A stretch of 64,000 bases of DNA from assembly GCA_902479135.1 (NCBI GenBank), contig CABSNU010000003.1:62001-126000 (forward strand), read 5' to 3'. The notes under the pieces are model-generated. The model searched no databases, was not told the origin of the DNA, and was given only the letters and a program-made list of their open reading frames with translations. This DNA comes from an uncultured Collinsella sp. (GTDB lineage Bacteria; Actinomycetota; Coriobacteriia; Coriobacteriales; Coriobacteriaceae). Positions 15,870-25,330 of this stretch are shown here, piece after piece. The position numbers and the translations under genes were made by a program. Every line of letters starts with the position of its first letter. Positions within the stretch are counted from its first letter, which is position 1.

Positions 15870-16727
15870 TTAGAGATATTCAAGGAAACGAGCCGCCGCA
15901 AGCGAAACGTCAGCGGTGCGGTATATGGCGTTGATCTGCCGATGAGGATGTCCCTCGAGCGGGCGCACGGCAACATCGAACTGGCAGCGGCGCAAGATGA
16001 GCGCCGGAAGAACGCTCACGCCCAGACCGTCTTCGACCATGGCCATAATCGCATAATCATCCCAGGTCGATAGCTTAGAGCGTACCGCCAGGCCCGCGCG
16101 GCGAAACAGCGGCGTAATCTCGTCGTCGCTACCGCGTTCCAGCAGAATAAACTGCTCGTTGGCCAAATCGGCAAGAGAGACGACCTCCGCGGTGGCAAGC
16201 GAGGAGTCCGCTGGCACCACAGCCATCAGCTCGTCTTGCACCAACGGCCGCGACGCCATGCCGGCGCCGCGTGGTTCGCGCGGAATAAAGCCCAGGTCGC
16301 AGCGGCCTTCCGCCACCCATTGCTCAATCTCGGAGTAATCACCCATCAGCAGCTCGTAATCGACATCCGGGTGATCGGCGCGAAAGCGCGCGATCACCGA
16401 CGGCAGCACGTGGGTCGCCACACTCGAAAACGTACCGATGCAGATTTTGCCGCGCATGAGCCCACGCATCTCATCCACCCGTCGCTGCAAGCGAGTGAAT
16501 TCCTCGCATAGCGCCTCGACCGCCGGCATAACTTGCCGCCCATCGGCAGAAAGCACTACGCCTTCGCGGCTTCTATCGAGCACTTTAAAGCCCCAGTCGG
16601 CCTCGAGATCGGCCACCATACGGCTCACGCCCGACTGCGAATAGCTCAGGCGCTCGGCGGCGCGCGTAAAACTGCCGGCGCGCACGGTCTCGAGCAGCAC
16701 CTGCATCTTTTGGATATTGGTCTCCAC
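15870..16727 (-). CDS. LysR-family transcriptional regulator
   Basis: A 285-residue LysR regulator with an N-terminal winged helix (MQVLLETVRAGSFTRAAERLSYSQSGVSRMVADLE) and a periplasmic-binding-like effector domain. A GTG at 16727 after GGGGA fits the usual LysR start; an ATG at 16748 has no ribosome site. The gene is divergent from a DMT-family transporter, the normal arrangement for a LysR regulator and its target. A GTTCAC-N5-GTGAAC palindrome between them is the likely binding site. The effector is probably a substrate of the transporter. A paralogous pair occurs at 59.5-61.5 kb. Confidence 0.88.
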   Translation of the reverse strand: METNIQKMQVLLETVRAGSFTRAAERLSYSQSGVSRMVADLEADWGFKVLDRSREGVVLSADGRQVMPAVEALCEEFTRLQRRVDEMRGLMRGKICIGTFSSVATHVLPSVIARFRADHPDVDYELLMGDYSEIEQWVAEGRCDLGFIPREPRGAGMASRPLVQDELMAVVPADSSLATAEVVSLADLANEQFILLERGSDDEITPLFRRAGLAVRSKLSTWDDYAIMAMVEDGLGVSVLPALILRRCQFDVAVRPLEGHPHRQINAIYRTADVSLAAARFLEYL

Positions 16728-16799
16728 AGCACGTCCCCACCCTTGCATGAGTTTTTGTTATGTTTTCCATGCATTATATTCGCTTTTCTTCTAAAGCCA

Positions 16800-16816
16800 G
16801 TTCACCCATAGTGAAC
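16800..16816. promoter_or_regulatory. LysR-type operator
   Basis: GTTCAC-CCATA-GTGAAC, containing a T-N11-A core, lies between the divergent LysR and DMT genes. Confidence 0.5.
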
Positions 16817-16845
16817 ATGCTCGGATATAGAGGGGACGGAAGCGC

Positions 16846-17757
16846 ATGAACAACGGACTGTTTACATACTTAGCAGCATTGCTATTGTTTGGCTCCAACG
16901 GCATCATCGCCGCTGCCATCGCGCTGCCGAGCTCCGATATCGTGCTCCTGCGCACGTTTTTGGGCGCCCTCTCGCTTGTCACCGTCCTCGCCATCACCCA
17001 ACGCCATAAGTTGCAGGCGCCATCTCGCCCCCGCGAAGCCGCAGCCCTTCTCCTCTCGGGAGCCGCGCTGGGCGCCAGCTGGATTTTTCTGTTCCGCGCC
17101 TACCAGACGATCGGCGTCGGCATATCCTCGCTGCTGTACTACTGCGGCCCCATCATCGTTATGGCGCTCTCCCCGCTCATCTTTGGCGAAAAATTGACCG
17201 GTGGCAAAATCGCCGGCTTCATAGCTGTCGCCTGCGGCGCCTTCCTCATCGCGGCCCAAGGCCTCGGCGGCAATATGCCCATCGCAGGCATCGTGTGCGG
17301 CATCGCCTCGGCCTTCTGCTATGCATTGATGGTCATCGCCAGCAAGGGTGCGCCGCACATCGAGGGCCTCGAGAACTCCGCGCTCCAGGTGAGCGCCGCC
17401 TTTTTGACCGCGCTGGTCCTTACGCTCCTCACGCAGGGCGCCCCCTCATTCCTGTCCGCCGGCGTCGCCGCCAGTATTGATTGGCGCGCCGTCGTCATGC
17501 TCGGCGTCGTCAACACCGGCATCGGCTGCCTGCTCTACTTTAGCGCCGTCGCCAAACTGCCCGTCCAGACCGTCGCCGTCGTCGGCTACCTCGAGCCGCT
17601 TTCGGCGGTCGTGTTCTCGGGCGTCCTTTTGGGCGAAGCCATAACACCGGTCCGTCTGATGGGCGCCGTGCTTATCATCGGCGGCGCGATTTTTTGCGAA
17701 CTCGCCGGCAAACGCGCAAACGCCAAGGCTGGCATCGCCCAGACAGCACGCGCTTAA
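16846..17757 (+). CDS. EamA/DMT-family transporter
   Basis: A 303-residue membrane protein with about ten hydrophobic helices in two EamA repeats. The first begins FTYLAALLLFGSNGIIAAAIALPSSDIVLLRTFLGA and the second begins GIVCGIASAFCYALMVIASKG, ending in YLEPLSAVVFSGVLLGEAITPVRLMGAVLIIGGAIFCEL. The family exports or imports metabolites such as amino acids, purines or nucleotide sugars. AGGGGACGGAAGCGC precedes the ATG. It is divergent from, and probably controlled by, the adjacent LysR regulator. Confidence 0.9.
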   Translation: MNNGLFTYLAALLLFGSNGIIAAAIALPSSDIVLLRTFLGALSLVTVLAITQRHKLQAPSRPREAAALLLSGAALGASWIFLFRAYQTIGVGISSLLYYCGPIIVMALSPLIFGEKLTGGKIAGFIAVACGAFLIAAQGLGGNMPIAGIVCGIASAFCYALMVIASKGAPHIEGLENSALQVSAAFLTALVLTLLTQGAPSFLSAGVAASIDWRAVVMLGVVNTGIGCLLYFSAVAKLPVQTVAVVGYLEPLSAVVFSGVLLGEAITPVRLMGAVLIIGGAIFCELAGKRANAKAGIAQTARA

Positions 17758-17954
17758 AAGCCCCTGCTTTGAAATGCTACCTGCATAGATAAATAATCCC
17801 CAGCTGAGGATTATTGTCTAAAATAACCCGATGTGCCAAACTGCTCTTGTATGTATAAAGACGGCATAAAGTTTTTTGTCCTAGACAGATAACCGGATGT
17901 CTAAGGGAGTCCTCGTGGCACACAACAAACTGGAGGCAAACCTCCAAGACCAGC

Positions 17955-20147
17955 ATGGGCAGGGCGGGCACAGAGCCATCCCCCCTCTCCGCTGGCATGC
18001 TGCTCGTAACGCTCGGCGTCGTCTATGGCGACATCGGCACGAGCCCCATGTACACCATGAAATCAATCGTCGCCAACAACGGCGGCATCGGTACCGTCAG
18101 CGAGGACATGATCCTGGGCGCGCTTTCGCTCGTCATCTGGACCATGACGCTCGTGACCACGGTCAAGTACGTGGTAATCGCCATGAAGGCCGACAACCAC
18201 AACGAAGGCGGCATCTTCGCCCTGTTCAGTCTCGTGCGCAAGGTGGCGCCATGGCTGATTCTCCCCGCCATGATCGGCGGCGCGGCGCTGCTCGCCGACG
18301 GCATCCTCACCCCCGCGGTCACGGTCACCACAGCCATTGAGGGCCTGCGTACCATCGAGTGGGGCCACGCGCTGCTGGGCGACGGCCAGACCAATGTGAT
18401 CATCATCACCATCATCATTATCTGCGGTCTGTTTGCCATGCAGCGCGCCGGCACCTCGTCAATCGGCAAGCTCTTCGGCCCGCTTATGACGCTATGGTTC
18501 CTGTTCCTGGCAGGCGCCGGCCTGTTCAACATGCTCGGCAACCTGTCCATCCTGCGCGCGCTCAACCCCATCCGCGGCATCATGTTCCTGTTCTCGCCCA
18601 TCAACCACTCGGGCATCATGGTGCTCGGCTTCGTCTTCTTGTCGACGACCGGCGCCGAGGCGCTCTATTCGGACATGGGTCACGTGGGCAAGGCTAACAT
18701 CTACGCATCCTGGCCGTTCGTAAAGGCGGCCCTCATCCTTAACTATCTGGGTCAGGGCGCTTGGCTGCTCGCCAACAACTCCAACCCCCAGATGCTCGCG
18801 ATGGATATCGTTAACCCGTTCTATATGATGCTCCCCGAGCCCCTACGCCCCTTTGCCATCGTGCTTTCGGCCGTGGCGGCCATCATCGCCTCACAGGCGC
18901 TCATCACCGGCTCGTTCTCGCTGGTATCCGAGGCAACGCGCCTCAACCTTATGCCGCACCTGCGCATCCACTACCCCAGCGACACCAAGGGCCAGCTCTA
19001 TATTCCGCTCGTTAATAACATCATGTGGGTCGGCTGCATCTTCATCGTGCTGCTGTTCCAAAACTCCGAGCGCATGGAGAGTGCCTACGGCCTCGCCATT
19101 ACCGTGACCATGCTTATGACCACCACGCTTTTGACGAGCTATATCGCCGGCATTCTCAAGCACAAGCTGGGCGCCTGCGTCTTCGCCCTGCTCTTCGGTG
19201 CCATTGAGCTGTGCTTTTTCGCCTCGTGCCTCACCATGTTCTTTGACGGCGGCTATGTGATGATCTTCTTGGCCGCACTGCTGTTTGGCCTTATGTATGT
19301 GTGGCGTCGCGGCACCGCCATCGAGCGCACGCAGACGATTCTGCTGCCCGTCTCCAAGTACATCGACCAGCTCAACCGCCTGCGCAATGACGAAACCTAT
19401 CCCGTGCTCGCTGACAATCTGGTATTTCTCACCAACAGCCCCGACCCGCTCACGCTCGACCGCGACGTGCTCTATTCCATCCTGGACAAGCACCCCAAGC
19501 GCGCCAAGGCATATTGGTTCATTAACGTGCATGTCACCGATGAGCCCTATACGCACGAGTATTCCGTTGAGACCTTTGGCACAGACTTCCTGTTCCGCGT
19601 GCGCCTGGACCTGGGCTTTAAGGTCAACCAGCGCGTTAATGCCTACCTGCGCCAGATCGTCGGCGACTTGATGGCATCGGGTGAGCTGCCGCCGCAGCAT
19701 CACACCTACTCCATCTACGAGACGCGCGGCAACGTGGGCGACTTCCGCTTTTGCATGCTGCGCAAGATGCTTTCCCCCGAAACGGACATCAACCGCAACG
19801 ACCACCGCGTGATGGCCATCAAGTACGCCGTCCGCCGCGCATGCGGAAGCCCGGCACGTTGGTATGGTCTCGAGAACTCGGCCATCATCATTGAGTACGT
19901 ACCGCTCTTTGCCCGCATGCGTCCGGCAGTCAAGCTCGTACGCACCCAGGTGCCGCTCGAGATCCTGATCGAAGAGGCCGAGGAAATGGAAGTCGACATC
20001 TTCTCGGACGACCTGGTCAACGGCAACGAAGCCGGTAAGGACATGAACGTCGATCCCACCGAGTTGCTCGAGAGCGTCGCCGATACGCCCGAGCAACAGC
20101 AACTCGACGGACTCGAAAGCACCCAGCTCAACGACGCCAACTTCTAA
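17955..20147 (+). CDS. kup: KUP-family potassium uptake protein
   Basis: A 730-residue potassium-proton symporter. The hallmark GDIGTSPMYT lies near residue 26, followed by about twelve membrane helices and a large cytoplasmic C-terminal domain. The visible ATG at 17955 has no ribosome site. A GTG at 17915 with a good AGGGAG site opens a different frame (VAHNKLEANLQDQ...) that would join this one by loss of a single C in the C6 run at 17980-17985. The true N terminus may therefore be 20-odd residues longer. The rest of the protein looks intact. It is a single gene ending at a strong terminator. Confidence 0.9.
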   Translation: MGRAGTEPSPLSAGMLLVTLGVVYGDIGTSPMYTMKSIVANNGGIGTVSEDMILGALSLVIWTMTLVTTVKYVVIAMKADNHNEGGIFALFSLVRKVAPWLILPAMIGGAALLADGILTPAVTVTTAIEGLRTIEWGHALLGDGQTNVIIITIIIICGLFAMQRAGTSSIGKLFGPLMTLWFLFLAGAGLFNMLGNLSILRALNPIRGIMFLFSPINHSGIMVLGFVFLSTTGAEALYSDMGHVGKANIYASWPFVKAALILNYLGQGAWLLANNSNPQMLAMDIVNPFYMMLPEPLRPFAIVLSAVAAIIASQALITGSFSLVSEATRLNLMPHLRIHYPSDTKGQLYIPLVNNIMWVGCIFIVLLFQNSERMESAYGLAITVTMLMTTTLLTSYIAGILKHKLGACVFALLFGAIELCFFASCLTMFFDGGYVMIFLAALLFGLMYVWRRGTAIERTQTILLPVSKYIDQLNRLRNDETYPVLADNLVFLTNSPDPLTLDRDVLYSILDKHPKRAKAYWFINVHVTDEPYTHEYSVETFGTDFLFRVRLDLGFKVNQRVNAYLRQIVGDLMASGELPPQHHTYSIYETRGNVGDFRFCMLRKMLSPETDINRNDHRVMAIKYAVRRACGSPARWYGLENSAIIIEYVPLFARMRPAVKLVRTQVPLEILIEEAEEMEVDIFSDDLVNGNEAGKDMNVDPTELLESVADTPEQQQLDGLESTQLNDANF

Positions 20148-20171
20148 CACGCCACCAGCCATTGACGACAA

Positions 20172-20206
20172 CGGTCCCGCATCTCACGGGAGATGCGGGA
20201 CCGCTT
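20172..20206 (+). terminator. Terminator after kup
   Basis: CGGTCCCGCATCTC and GAGATGCGGGACCG flank ACGG, giving a perfect 14-bp stem, then CTTT. It serves the end of kup and may also serve the converging bile salt hydrolase gene. Confidence 0.8.
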
Positions 20207-20228
20207 TGCATTGCAGTAAAGCTATCGG

Positions 20229-21194
20229 CTACGAACGGCGCGGCTCGGGAACCACGAGCCTATCGGGGCTCGCGCCCTCGGCATCCATCAGGCTCACGTA
20301 GCGAATCGACGGATCCCCATACATCGCGTAGTAATAATTGCCCGTGCGCGCGCTAAAGCATCCGGTATAGATAGTCTTCTCGAACTTGCCATCGCCCATC
20401 CTGGACGCCCCCTCAATCATCACCACGCCCTCGAGTGAACGGAACATGCGGACGACGTTTTCGGTCTCGCTCTCCTTTTGCGGGTAATTGGCATTGAGGT
20501 ACGCCGCCTTTACAAAACGGCTCGGCGAATAGCAGTCACCCGGAATACCGCGCATGCCGGCACCCGCGCCATAGGGCTTGAGCTCGGCGCCACGCCATGT
20601 CGCCGTCTGCGGAAAATCGCTTGTGGCCGTGATATAGGTGCGCAGGTTTTCCATGTGCCACGGGAAGGTGGGCTGATTGGCAAGGGTGTCGACCGGATCG
20701 TCGTATACATGCAGGCCGTCAGCCATCATCTCGACCACGATGCTGCGCTGGCTGTCGCCGATAATCCAATGGAGCAGCGACACGCCCAGCCCCTCTCCTG
20801 CAGATTTGGCAACAATCACCGTATCGCGCAGCGCAGCCTCGACCTCGTCGACCGTCGAGAACGTCGCTGCCACCCACAGGGGAAACTCATAGGCCGCGAT
20901 ATTGGTCTTGCCATCAACCGGGCCCTCGGCATACTCGGCATAACCCGGGAAATTGAGACCCGCCACGGCGAGGCCCGCATCGTTACCGCAATCGAAAAAC
21001 ATGGGGTAGTTCTTGTAATCGATGCACATACCGATCACCGCGTGTGCCGCTGTCACGTCGTCGATAAACGAATACGGAATGTGAAACCCGCGCGGCATCA
21101 CGCGAACCTGTTGGCCGTAGTCAAAGCTCCAGTCGAGGTTGCGGCCCAGATACATGTGGCCAGAATTATCGGTAAATCGAATGCTCGTGCACAT
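20229..21194 (-). CDS. bsh: Bile salt hydrolase / choloylglycine hydrolase
   Basis: A 321-residue Ntn hydrolase that cleaves glycine- or taurine-conjugated bile salts. After Met removal Cys2 (MCTSIRF) is the nucleophile. The other active-site residues fall at their canonical places: Arg18 and Asp21 in GRNLDW, Asn81 in AGLNFPGYAE, Asn173 in ANQPTFPWH and Arg226 in SPSRFVKAAY. AGGAGGCGCT precedes the ATG at 21194, whose use is required to expose Cys2. There is no signal peptide, so it acts in the cytoplasm. It marks adaptation to the gut. Penicillin V acylase is the alternative family member, but the PTFPWH context favours bile salts. Confidence 0.9.
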   Translation of the reverse strand: MCTSIRFTDNSGHMYLGRNLDWSFDYGQQVRVMPRGFHIPYSFIDDVTAAHAVIGMCIDYKNYPMFFDCGNDAGLAVAGLNFPGYAEYAEGPVDGKTNIAAYEFPLWVAATFSTVDEVEAALRDTVIVAKSAGEGLGVSLLHWIIGDSQRSIVVEMMADGLHVYDDPVDTLANQPTFPWHMENLRTYITATSDFPQTATWRGAELKPYGAGAGMRGIPGDCYSPSRFVKAAYLNANYPQKESETENVVRMFRSLEGVVMIEGASRMGDGKFEKTIYTGCFSARTGNYYYAMYGDPSIRYVSLMDAEGASPDRLVVPEPRRS

Positions 21195-21328
21195 AGCGCC
21201 TCCTAGCCTTACGTTCTTGCTAAGGTTATTGTCTCCAAACAAAAAGGCGCTAAACACAAAAGCCCGGACATGACAACAATGTCACGCCCGGGACAAAGAC
21301 CGCAAATTCGGTCCCCAATTAAACCACC

Positions 21329-21748
21329 CTAGACAAGTTTACCTTGGCAGTGATCGATCATATGCTGGATCATTTGTGCCTCAAAGCCCGCGTAGTCGCG
21401 GCGGCACTCCTTCATCTTGCCGTCGGCGATCTGGTCAAAGGCAACCTTGCACTTGATATAGCGCGTGGACTTGGTGACCTCCTCGTGCGTCAGGCAGCTC
21501 TCCTCCATCTTGCTGGCGCCCAGGCCAAACACCAGACGAGGGTTGTAGAGCACGTGGGGCTCGCCGGCATCGTCCAAGTAGACGCAAACCTTCTTGGTAA
21601 CGCCAATCTGGTTAGCGGCAAGGCAGCCGGCATCGTCGAGCGACTTGATGGTATCGATCAAGTCCTGAGCGACCGACTCGTCCTCGACAGTCGCAACCTC
21701 GCAACGCTGGGACAGGATAGCCTCGTCGCGGCAGAGCTCTTTAATCAT
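21329..21748 (-). CDS. Peptide deformylase homologue lacking catalytic Glu
   Basis: A 139-residue deformylase-like protein. Motif 1 is normal (CLAANQIG), motif 2 is ESCLTHEE instead of EGCLS, and motif 3 reads QHMIDHCQG instead of HExxH. The metal-binding Cys and both His remain but the general-base Glu is Met, so classic deformylase chemistry should be lost or much reduced. The ATG at 21748 follows GGAGGAACGT. The frame is clean, which argues for a maintained non-catalytic or altered role rather than decay. It lies next to the bile salt hydrolase gene on the same strand and could share its transcript (134-bp gap). Confidence 0.85.
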   Translation of the reverse strand: MIKELCRDEAILSQRCEVATVEDESVAQDLIDTIKSLDDAGCLAANQIGVTKKVCVYLDDAGEPHVLYNPRLVFGLGASKMEESCLTHEEVTKSTRYIKCKVAFDQIADGKMKECRRDYAGFEAQMIQHMIDHCQGKLV

Positions 21749-21942
21749 ACGTTCCTCCATAGGGGTCGTTGTAACCGCTTAAGTATACGGTACCCACACA
21801 TTTTCATGCGAAAAATACCGTCCGTCTGCTACAAAGCGCCGAACATCAACATGCGAGGAACAACAGCGTCGTAAAGGGGCTATAGTGGGGGGCGTTCGTG
21901 TCAATCGGCCTAAACTCGGGGCCGAACAAGGAAAGGGTATGC

Positions 21943-23256
21943 ATGGACGAACTTTTTCACGTCAGTGAGCGCAAGTCCACAATCGGGACCGAACTTCGCG
22001 CTGGACTGACAACATTCCTGGCGATGGCCTACATCATCGCCGTCAACCCCGCGGTGCTCTCGGGCGCTGGCATCGATGCGGGAGCGCTCGCCTGCGCCAC
22101 CTGCCTGGGCGCCGGCATCATGACCATCTGTATGGGCATCTTCGCCAACCGCCCGCTCGCCTGCGCGTCGGGTCTGGGCATCAACGCCATGATCGCGGGC
22201 ATCGCCACCACCATGTGCGGCGGTGACTGGCACGTGGCCATGAGCGTTATCTTCCTCGAGGGCATCGTCATCTTGCTGCTCGTCTTGTGCGGCCTCCGCG
22301 AGGCCATCATGGACGCCATCCCCGTGGTCCTGCGCCACGCCATCTCGGTTGGCTTGGGCCTGTTCATCGCCATGATCGGCCTGTGCGACGCCGGCATCAT
22401 CACCGCTGGCGCCGGTACGCTCGTCGGCCTGGGCGACATCACCTCCCCCACCTTTATCGTCGGCATCATCTCCATCATCGTGACGGTCGCCCTGGCTTCC
22501 CGCAACGTGCCGGGCTCGCTGCTCATCGGCATCATCGTCGCCGTTATCGCCGGTATCCCGTTGGGCGTCACCCATGCGCCCGAGGGCCTCATCGCACCAC
22601 TCGACTTCTCGACCTTTGGCGCCCCGTTTGCCAGCACCGCCGACGGCAACATGGCCATCGTAAAGGTCCTGACCGACCCGATGCTGCTCGTCGTTGCCTT
22701 CTCGCTGCTCATGAGTGACTTCTTCGACACCATGGGTACTGCGATGGCCGTCGCCAAGCAGGGCGAGTTCCTAACCGAGGACGGCAACGTCGAGGACATC
22801 CGCCCCATCCTGATCGTCGACTCCGTGGCCGCTGCTGCCGGTGGCTTTATGGGCGTCTCCTCCATCACCACGTTCGTCGAGTCCACCTCTGGCGCTGCCG
22901 ACGGTGGCCGTACGGGCCTCACCTCCGTCACCACCGGCGTGCTGTTCATTCTCGCCGCGTTCTTCTCCCCCATCGTCACCATCGTTTCCAGCGCCGCCAC
23001 CTGCGGTGCTCTGGTCTACGTCGGCTACCTCATGATGAGCGAGGCCTCCGAGATCGACTGGTCCGACGTGTCGCAAGGTTTCCCGGCGTTCATGATTGTC
23101 GCCGGCGTGCCCTTCACTTACTCCATCTCTGCCGGCATTGGCCTGGGCTTTATCGCCTACGTGATCGTCGCGCTCTTTAAGGGCGAGGCCTCCAAGATCA
23201 AGCCGCTCATGTGGATCGCAGCACTTGCCTTCCTCGTCTACTTCTTTGTAGCGTAG
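21943..23256 (+). CDS. NCS2-family nucleobase permease (AzgA-like)
   Basis: A 437-residue permease of the NCS2/AzgA group that imports adenine, guanine or hypoxanthine with protons. It starts ERKSTIGTELRAGLTTFLAMAYIIAVNP, the typical AzgA first helix, and contains SDFFDTMGTAMAVAKQG and VESTSGAADGGRTGLTSVTTG. About 12-14 membrane helices are visible. The ATG at 21943 follows GAAAGGG. A strong terminator follows the stop. Its last 15 codons recur as a fragment at 25256-25303 because of a downstream tandem duplication. Confidence 0.9.
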   Translation: MDELFHVSERKSTIGTELRAGLTTFLAMAYIIAVNPAVLSGAGIDAGALACATCLGAGIMTICMGIFANRPLACASGLGINAMIAGIATTMCGGDWHVAMSVIFLEGIVILLLVLCGLREAIMDAIPVVLRHAISVGLGLFIAMIGLCDAGIITAGAGTLVGLGDITSPTFIVGIISIIVTVALASRNVPGSLLIGIIVAVIAGIPLGVTHAPEGLIAPLDFSTFGAPFASTADGNMAIVKVLTDPMLLVVAFSLLMSDFFDTMGTAMAVAKQGEFLTEDGNVEDIRPILIVDSVAAAAGGFMGVSSITTFVESTSGAADGGRTGLTSVTTGVLFILAAFFSPIVTIVSSAATCGALVYVGYLMMSEASEIDWSDVSQGFPAFMIVAGVPFTYSISAGIGLGFIAYVIVALFKGEASKIKPLMWIAALAFLVYFFVA

Positions 23257-23278
23257 GCGCAAGATTTGCAATACCAAA

Positions 23279-23324
23279 CAGCAAAGCGCGGAGTCGCATC
23301 GAGCGGCTCCGCGCTTTGCTTTTA
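23279..23324 (+). terminator. Terminator after NCS2 permease
   Basis: GCAAAGCGCGGAGTCGC pairs with GCGGCTCCGCGCTTTGC around a short loop and is followed by TTTT. Confidence 0.85.
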
Positions 23325-23463
23325 AAGCCAGGCGCCACACGGACGCGCGATGTATTGCTTCGCAAGTTTTGGACGTTTTGCTCTCCAAACGGCACTACCG
23401 CCGGCTACATCCTGCAGATATGCTGGGCGTAATCGCATAGGCCCTATGAGGATGGGAGTAACC

Positions 23464-25236
23464 ATGGCCGCCTTGTTCACGACCCCCAAGCGCAATGACA
23501 AAACCTCTGGAGCCCATTTTGTCGAGCCCGACGTGCGCCGTCGCACGCTGCTCGCACACGGCAGCTGGCGCCGCGTGACACGCCGCATCGTTGTAGGCGC
23601 CGTATGCGCGCTCACGGTAAGTTCGCTGCTCATGCCGAGCGTCTCGCTCGCGGCCGAGTGGGTGGACGTCGGCGGCACCCAATACAACGCCGGCGCCGCG
23701 GCGGGCGACGCCGCCGGCACCTGGAGCTGGGACGGCGCCGACGACATGAAGCTCAACGGCTATAACGGCGGCGCGATCGAGGCAGCGGGCAAGCTCAACG
23801 TGAGCTACGAGGGCAACAACACCGTCACTAACGACAACGGCCGCGGCATCAAGGTTAAGGATGGCGCGAACGAGAACGCCGAGCTTAATATTCAGGGCGA
23901 CGCGTCCAGCACGCTCAACGTGACATCTTCTCGTGACGCCATCACTTCCGTCGGCAACATCAACATCGACGGCGCTGGCACTGTCAACGCCACGAGCACC
24001 GAGCACGATGCCATCGATGCCGGGGGCGATGTCACCATCAAGGGCTCGGGAAACGTTAACGCCACGGGCGATTCGGATGGCATCAGGGCCGACGGCAACA
24101 TCACGATCGACAACAGCGGAACCGTCACCGCCAAGGCCACCGAGGATCAGGGTATCGATGCTAACGAGAACCTCATCATAAAGGGCGGCGGCAAGGTAGA
24201 GGCAAGCTCTATCAAAGACAATGCGATTTGGGCCGACGGCAACATCGAGATCTCGGGTGGCAGCCAGGTCAAGGCAAGCTCCGAGGAAGACGCCGCCATC
24301 GACGGTAAAAACAGCCTCACGGTCACGAACGCTTCCCTCAACGCAAGTGGCGTTGGGTATGGCATCTATGTCTACAAGGGCATCACGCTCGATGGCGCGA
24401 CCGTGACGGTCCGCGCAAGCTCAGATGGCGGGGAAGCCAGCGCACTCTTCACCGATGAGGACGACATCGTCATCAAGAACGGCTCGACTGTGGATGCGCT
24501 CGCAGAAGGCAGGTTCTCGGTTGCAATCTCCACCAGTAATTTCTACTCCGACGAAGCGGGTGGCCATATCTACATCAGCGACTCCGTTGTCAAGGCCATA
24601 GCCCGCTATGCCGAGACCGGCGGCGACGGCCCCGACCACTACAGTGGAGACCAAAACGACGAAATCATCCCTGAGTCCGAGGGCCTGAACATCGGCATCT
24701 TCGCGCAGACCGAGAAGGGCATCACGCCCGCGACCATCTCGATCGTCCGCAGCAAGGTCACGGCCGAGGGAGACACGGCGGCTATCTTCGCCCTTGCCAT
24801 GAGCGCGGACGGCAAGGCGATCGGCACCATCGAAATCAAGGACGCCATCATCCAGACGCCTGCAGGCGGCAAAGTCATTGACTATCGCAACAAGGAAGAG
24901 CTCAGCGACGGCATCGTCTACGAGGCGGGGCAGACCATTGGCACGGGCGATGTCACGATTGACTCCCCCTATGACGCCGCTGTCGCCAAGAGCACGGTCA
25001 TCGTGCCTCCCGAGGAGACCAAGCCCGAGGAAAAGCACGGCAAGACCAAGCCCGAGGGTTCCAAGTCCGAGGGCACGAAGACAACCAAGACCGTTGCAGT
25101 TGCAGCCAAGGGAGCCAAGACCGTCGGCAAGCTCGCGGCAACCGGCGACACCTCGAACACAGCCATCGTGGCAGCCGCCCTTGCGGGAACAGCCGCCATC
25201 GCCGCAGGCGCCCTGGCGAGTCGCAAACGTTCGTAA
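23464..25236 (+). CDS. Cell-wall-anchored beta-helix surface protein, copy 1
   Basis: A 590-residue predicted surface protein. Residues ~38-70 carry a late-placed signal peptide (RRIVVGAVCALTVSSLLMPSVSLAAEW). The body is a series of ~24-residue rungs of the form GNITIDNSGTVTAKATEDQGIDANE, typical of parallel beta-helices such as the Cthe_2159-like carbohydrate-binding family. The C-terminal zone is Lys/Glu/Pro-rich, followed by LAATGDT, a hydrophobic helix and RKRS: a variant sortase signal. It probably binds host or dietary glycans at the cell surface. A paralogue follows directly. GGGAGTAACC precedes the ATG. Confidence 0.85.
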   Translation: MAALFTTPKRNDKTSGAHFVEPDVRRRTLLAHGSWRRVTRRIVVGAVCALTVSSLLMPSVSLAAEWVDVGGTQYNAGAAAGDAAGTWSWDGADDMKLNGYNGGAIEAAGKLNVSYEGNNTVTNDNGRGIKVKDGANENAELNIQGDASSTLNVTSSRDAITSVGNINIDGAGTVNATSTEHDAIDAGGDVTIKGSGNVNATGDSDGIRADGNITIDNSGTVTAKATEDQGIDANENLIIKGGGKVEASSIKDNAIWADGNIEISGGSQVKASSEEDAAIDGKNSLTVTNASLNASGVGYGIYVYKGITLDGATVTVRASSDGGEASALFTDEDDIVIKNGSTVDALAEGRFSVAISTSNFYSDEAGGHIYISDSVVKAIARYAETGGDGPDHYSGDQNDEIIPESEGLNIGIFAQTEKGITPATISIVRSKVTAEGDTAAIFALAMSADGKAIGTIEIKDAIIQTPAGGKVIDYRNKEELSDGIVYEAGQTIGTGDVTIDSPYDAAVAKSTVIVPPEETKPEEKHGKTKPEGSKSEGTKTTKTVAVAAKGAKTVGKLAATGDTSNTAIVAAALAGTAAIAAGALASRKRS

Positions 25237-25255
25237 ACACTTTTTCGCACAGGAC

Positions 25256-25303
25256 GGGTGGATCGCAGCCCTTGCCTTCCCCGTCTACTTCTTCGTAGCG
25301 TAA
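25256..25303 (+). pseudogene. Fragment of NCS2 permease 3' end
   Basis: The stretch encodes WIAALAFPVYFFVA followed by stop, nearly identical to the last codons of the permease ending at 23256 (WIAALAFLVYFFVA). It lies at the same distance upstream of the second surface protein as the real permease end does for the first, so it is a relic of the tandem duplication. Confidence 0.85.
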
Positions 25304-25330
25304 GGGCAAGGCTGCAAAAGCTGAACAATA

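Noticed and set aside
17758..17914. Possible c-di-AMP (ydaO-type) riboswitch before kup
   Set aside because: Small inverted repeats are present (ATAATCC/GGATTAT, TAGACA/TGTCTA) but the conserved aptamer core could not be recognised.
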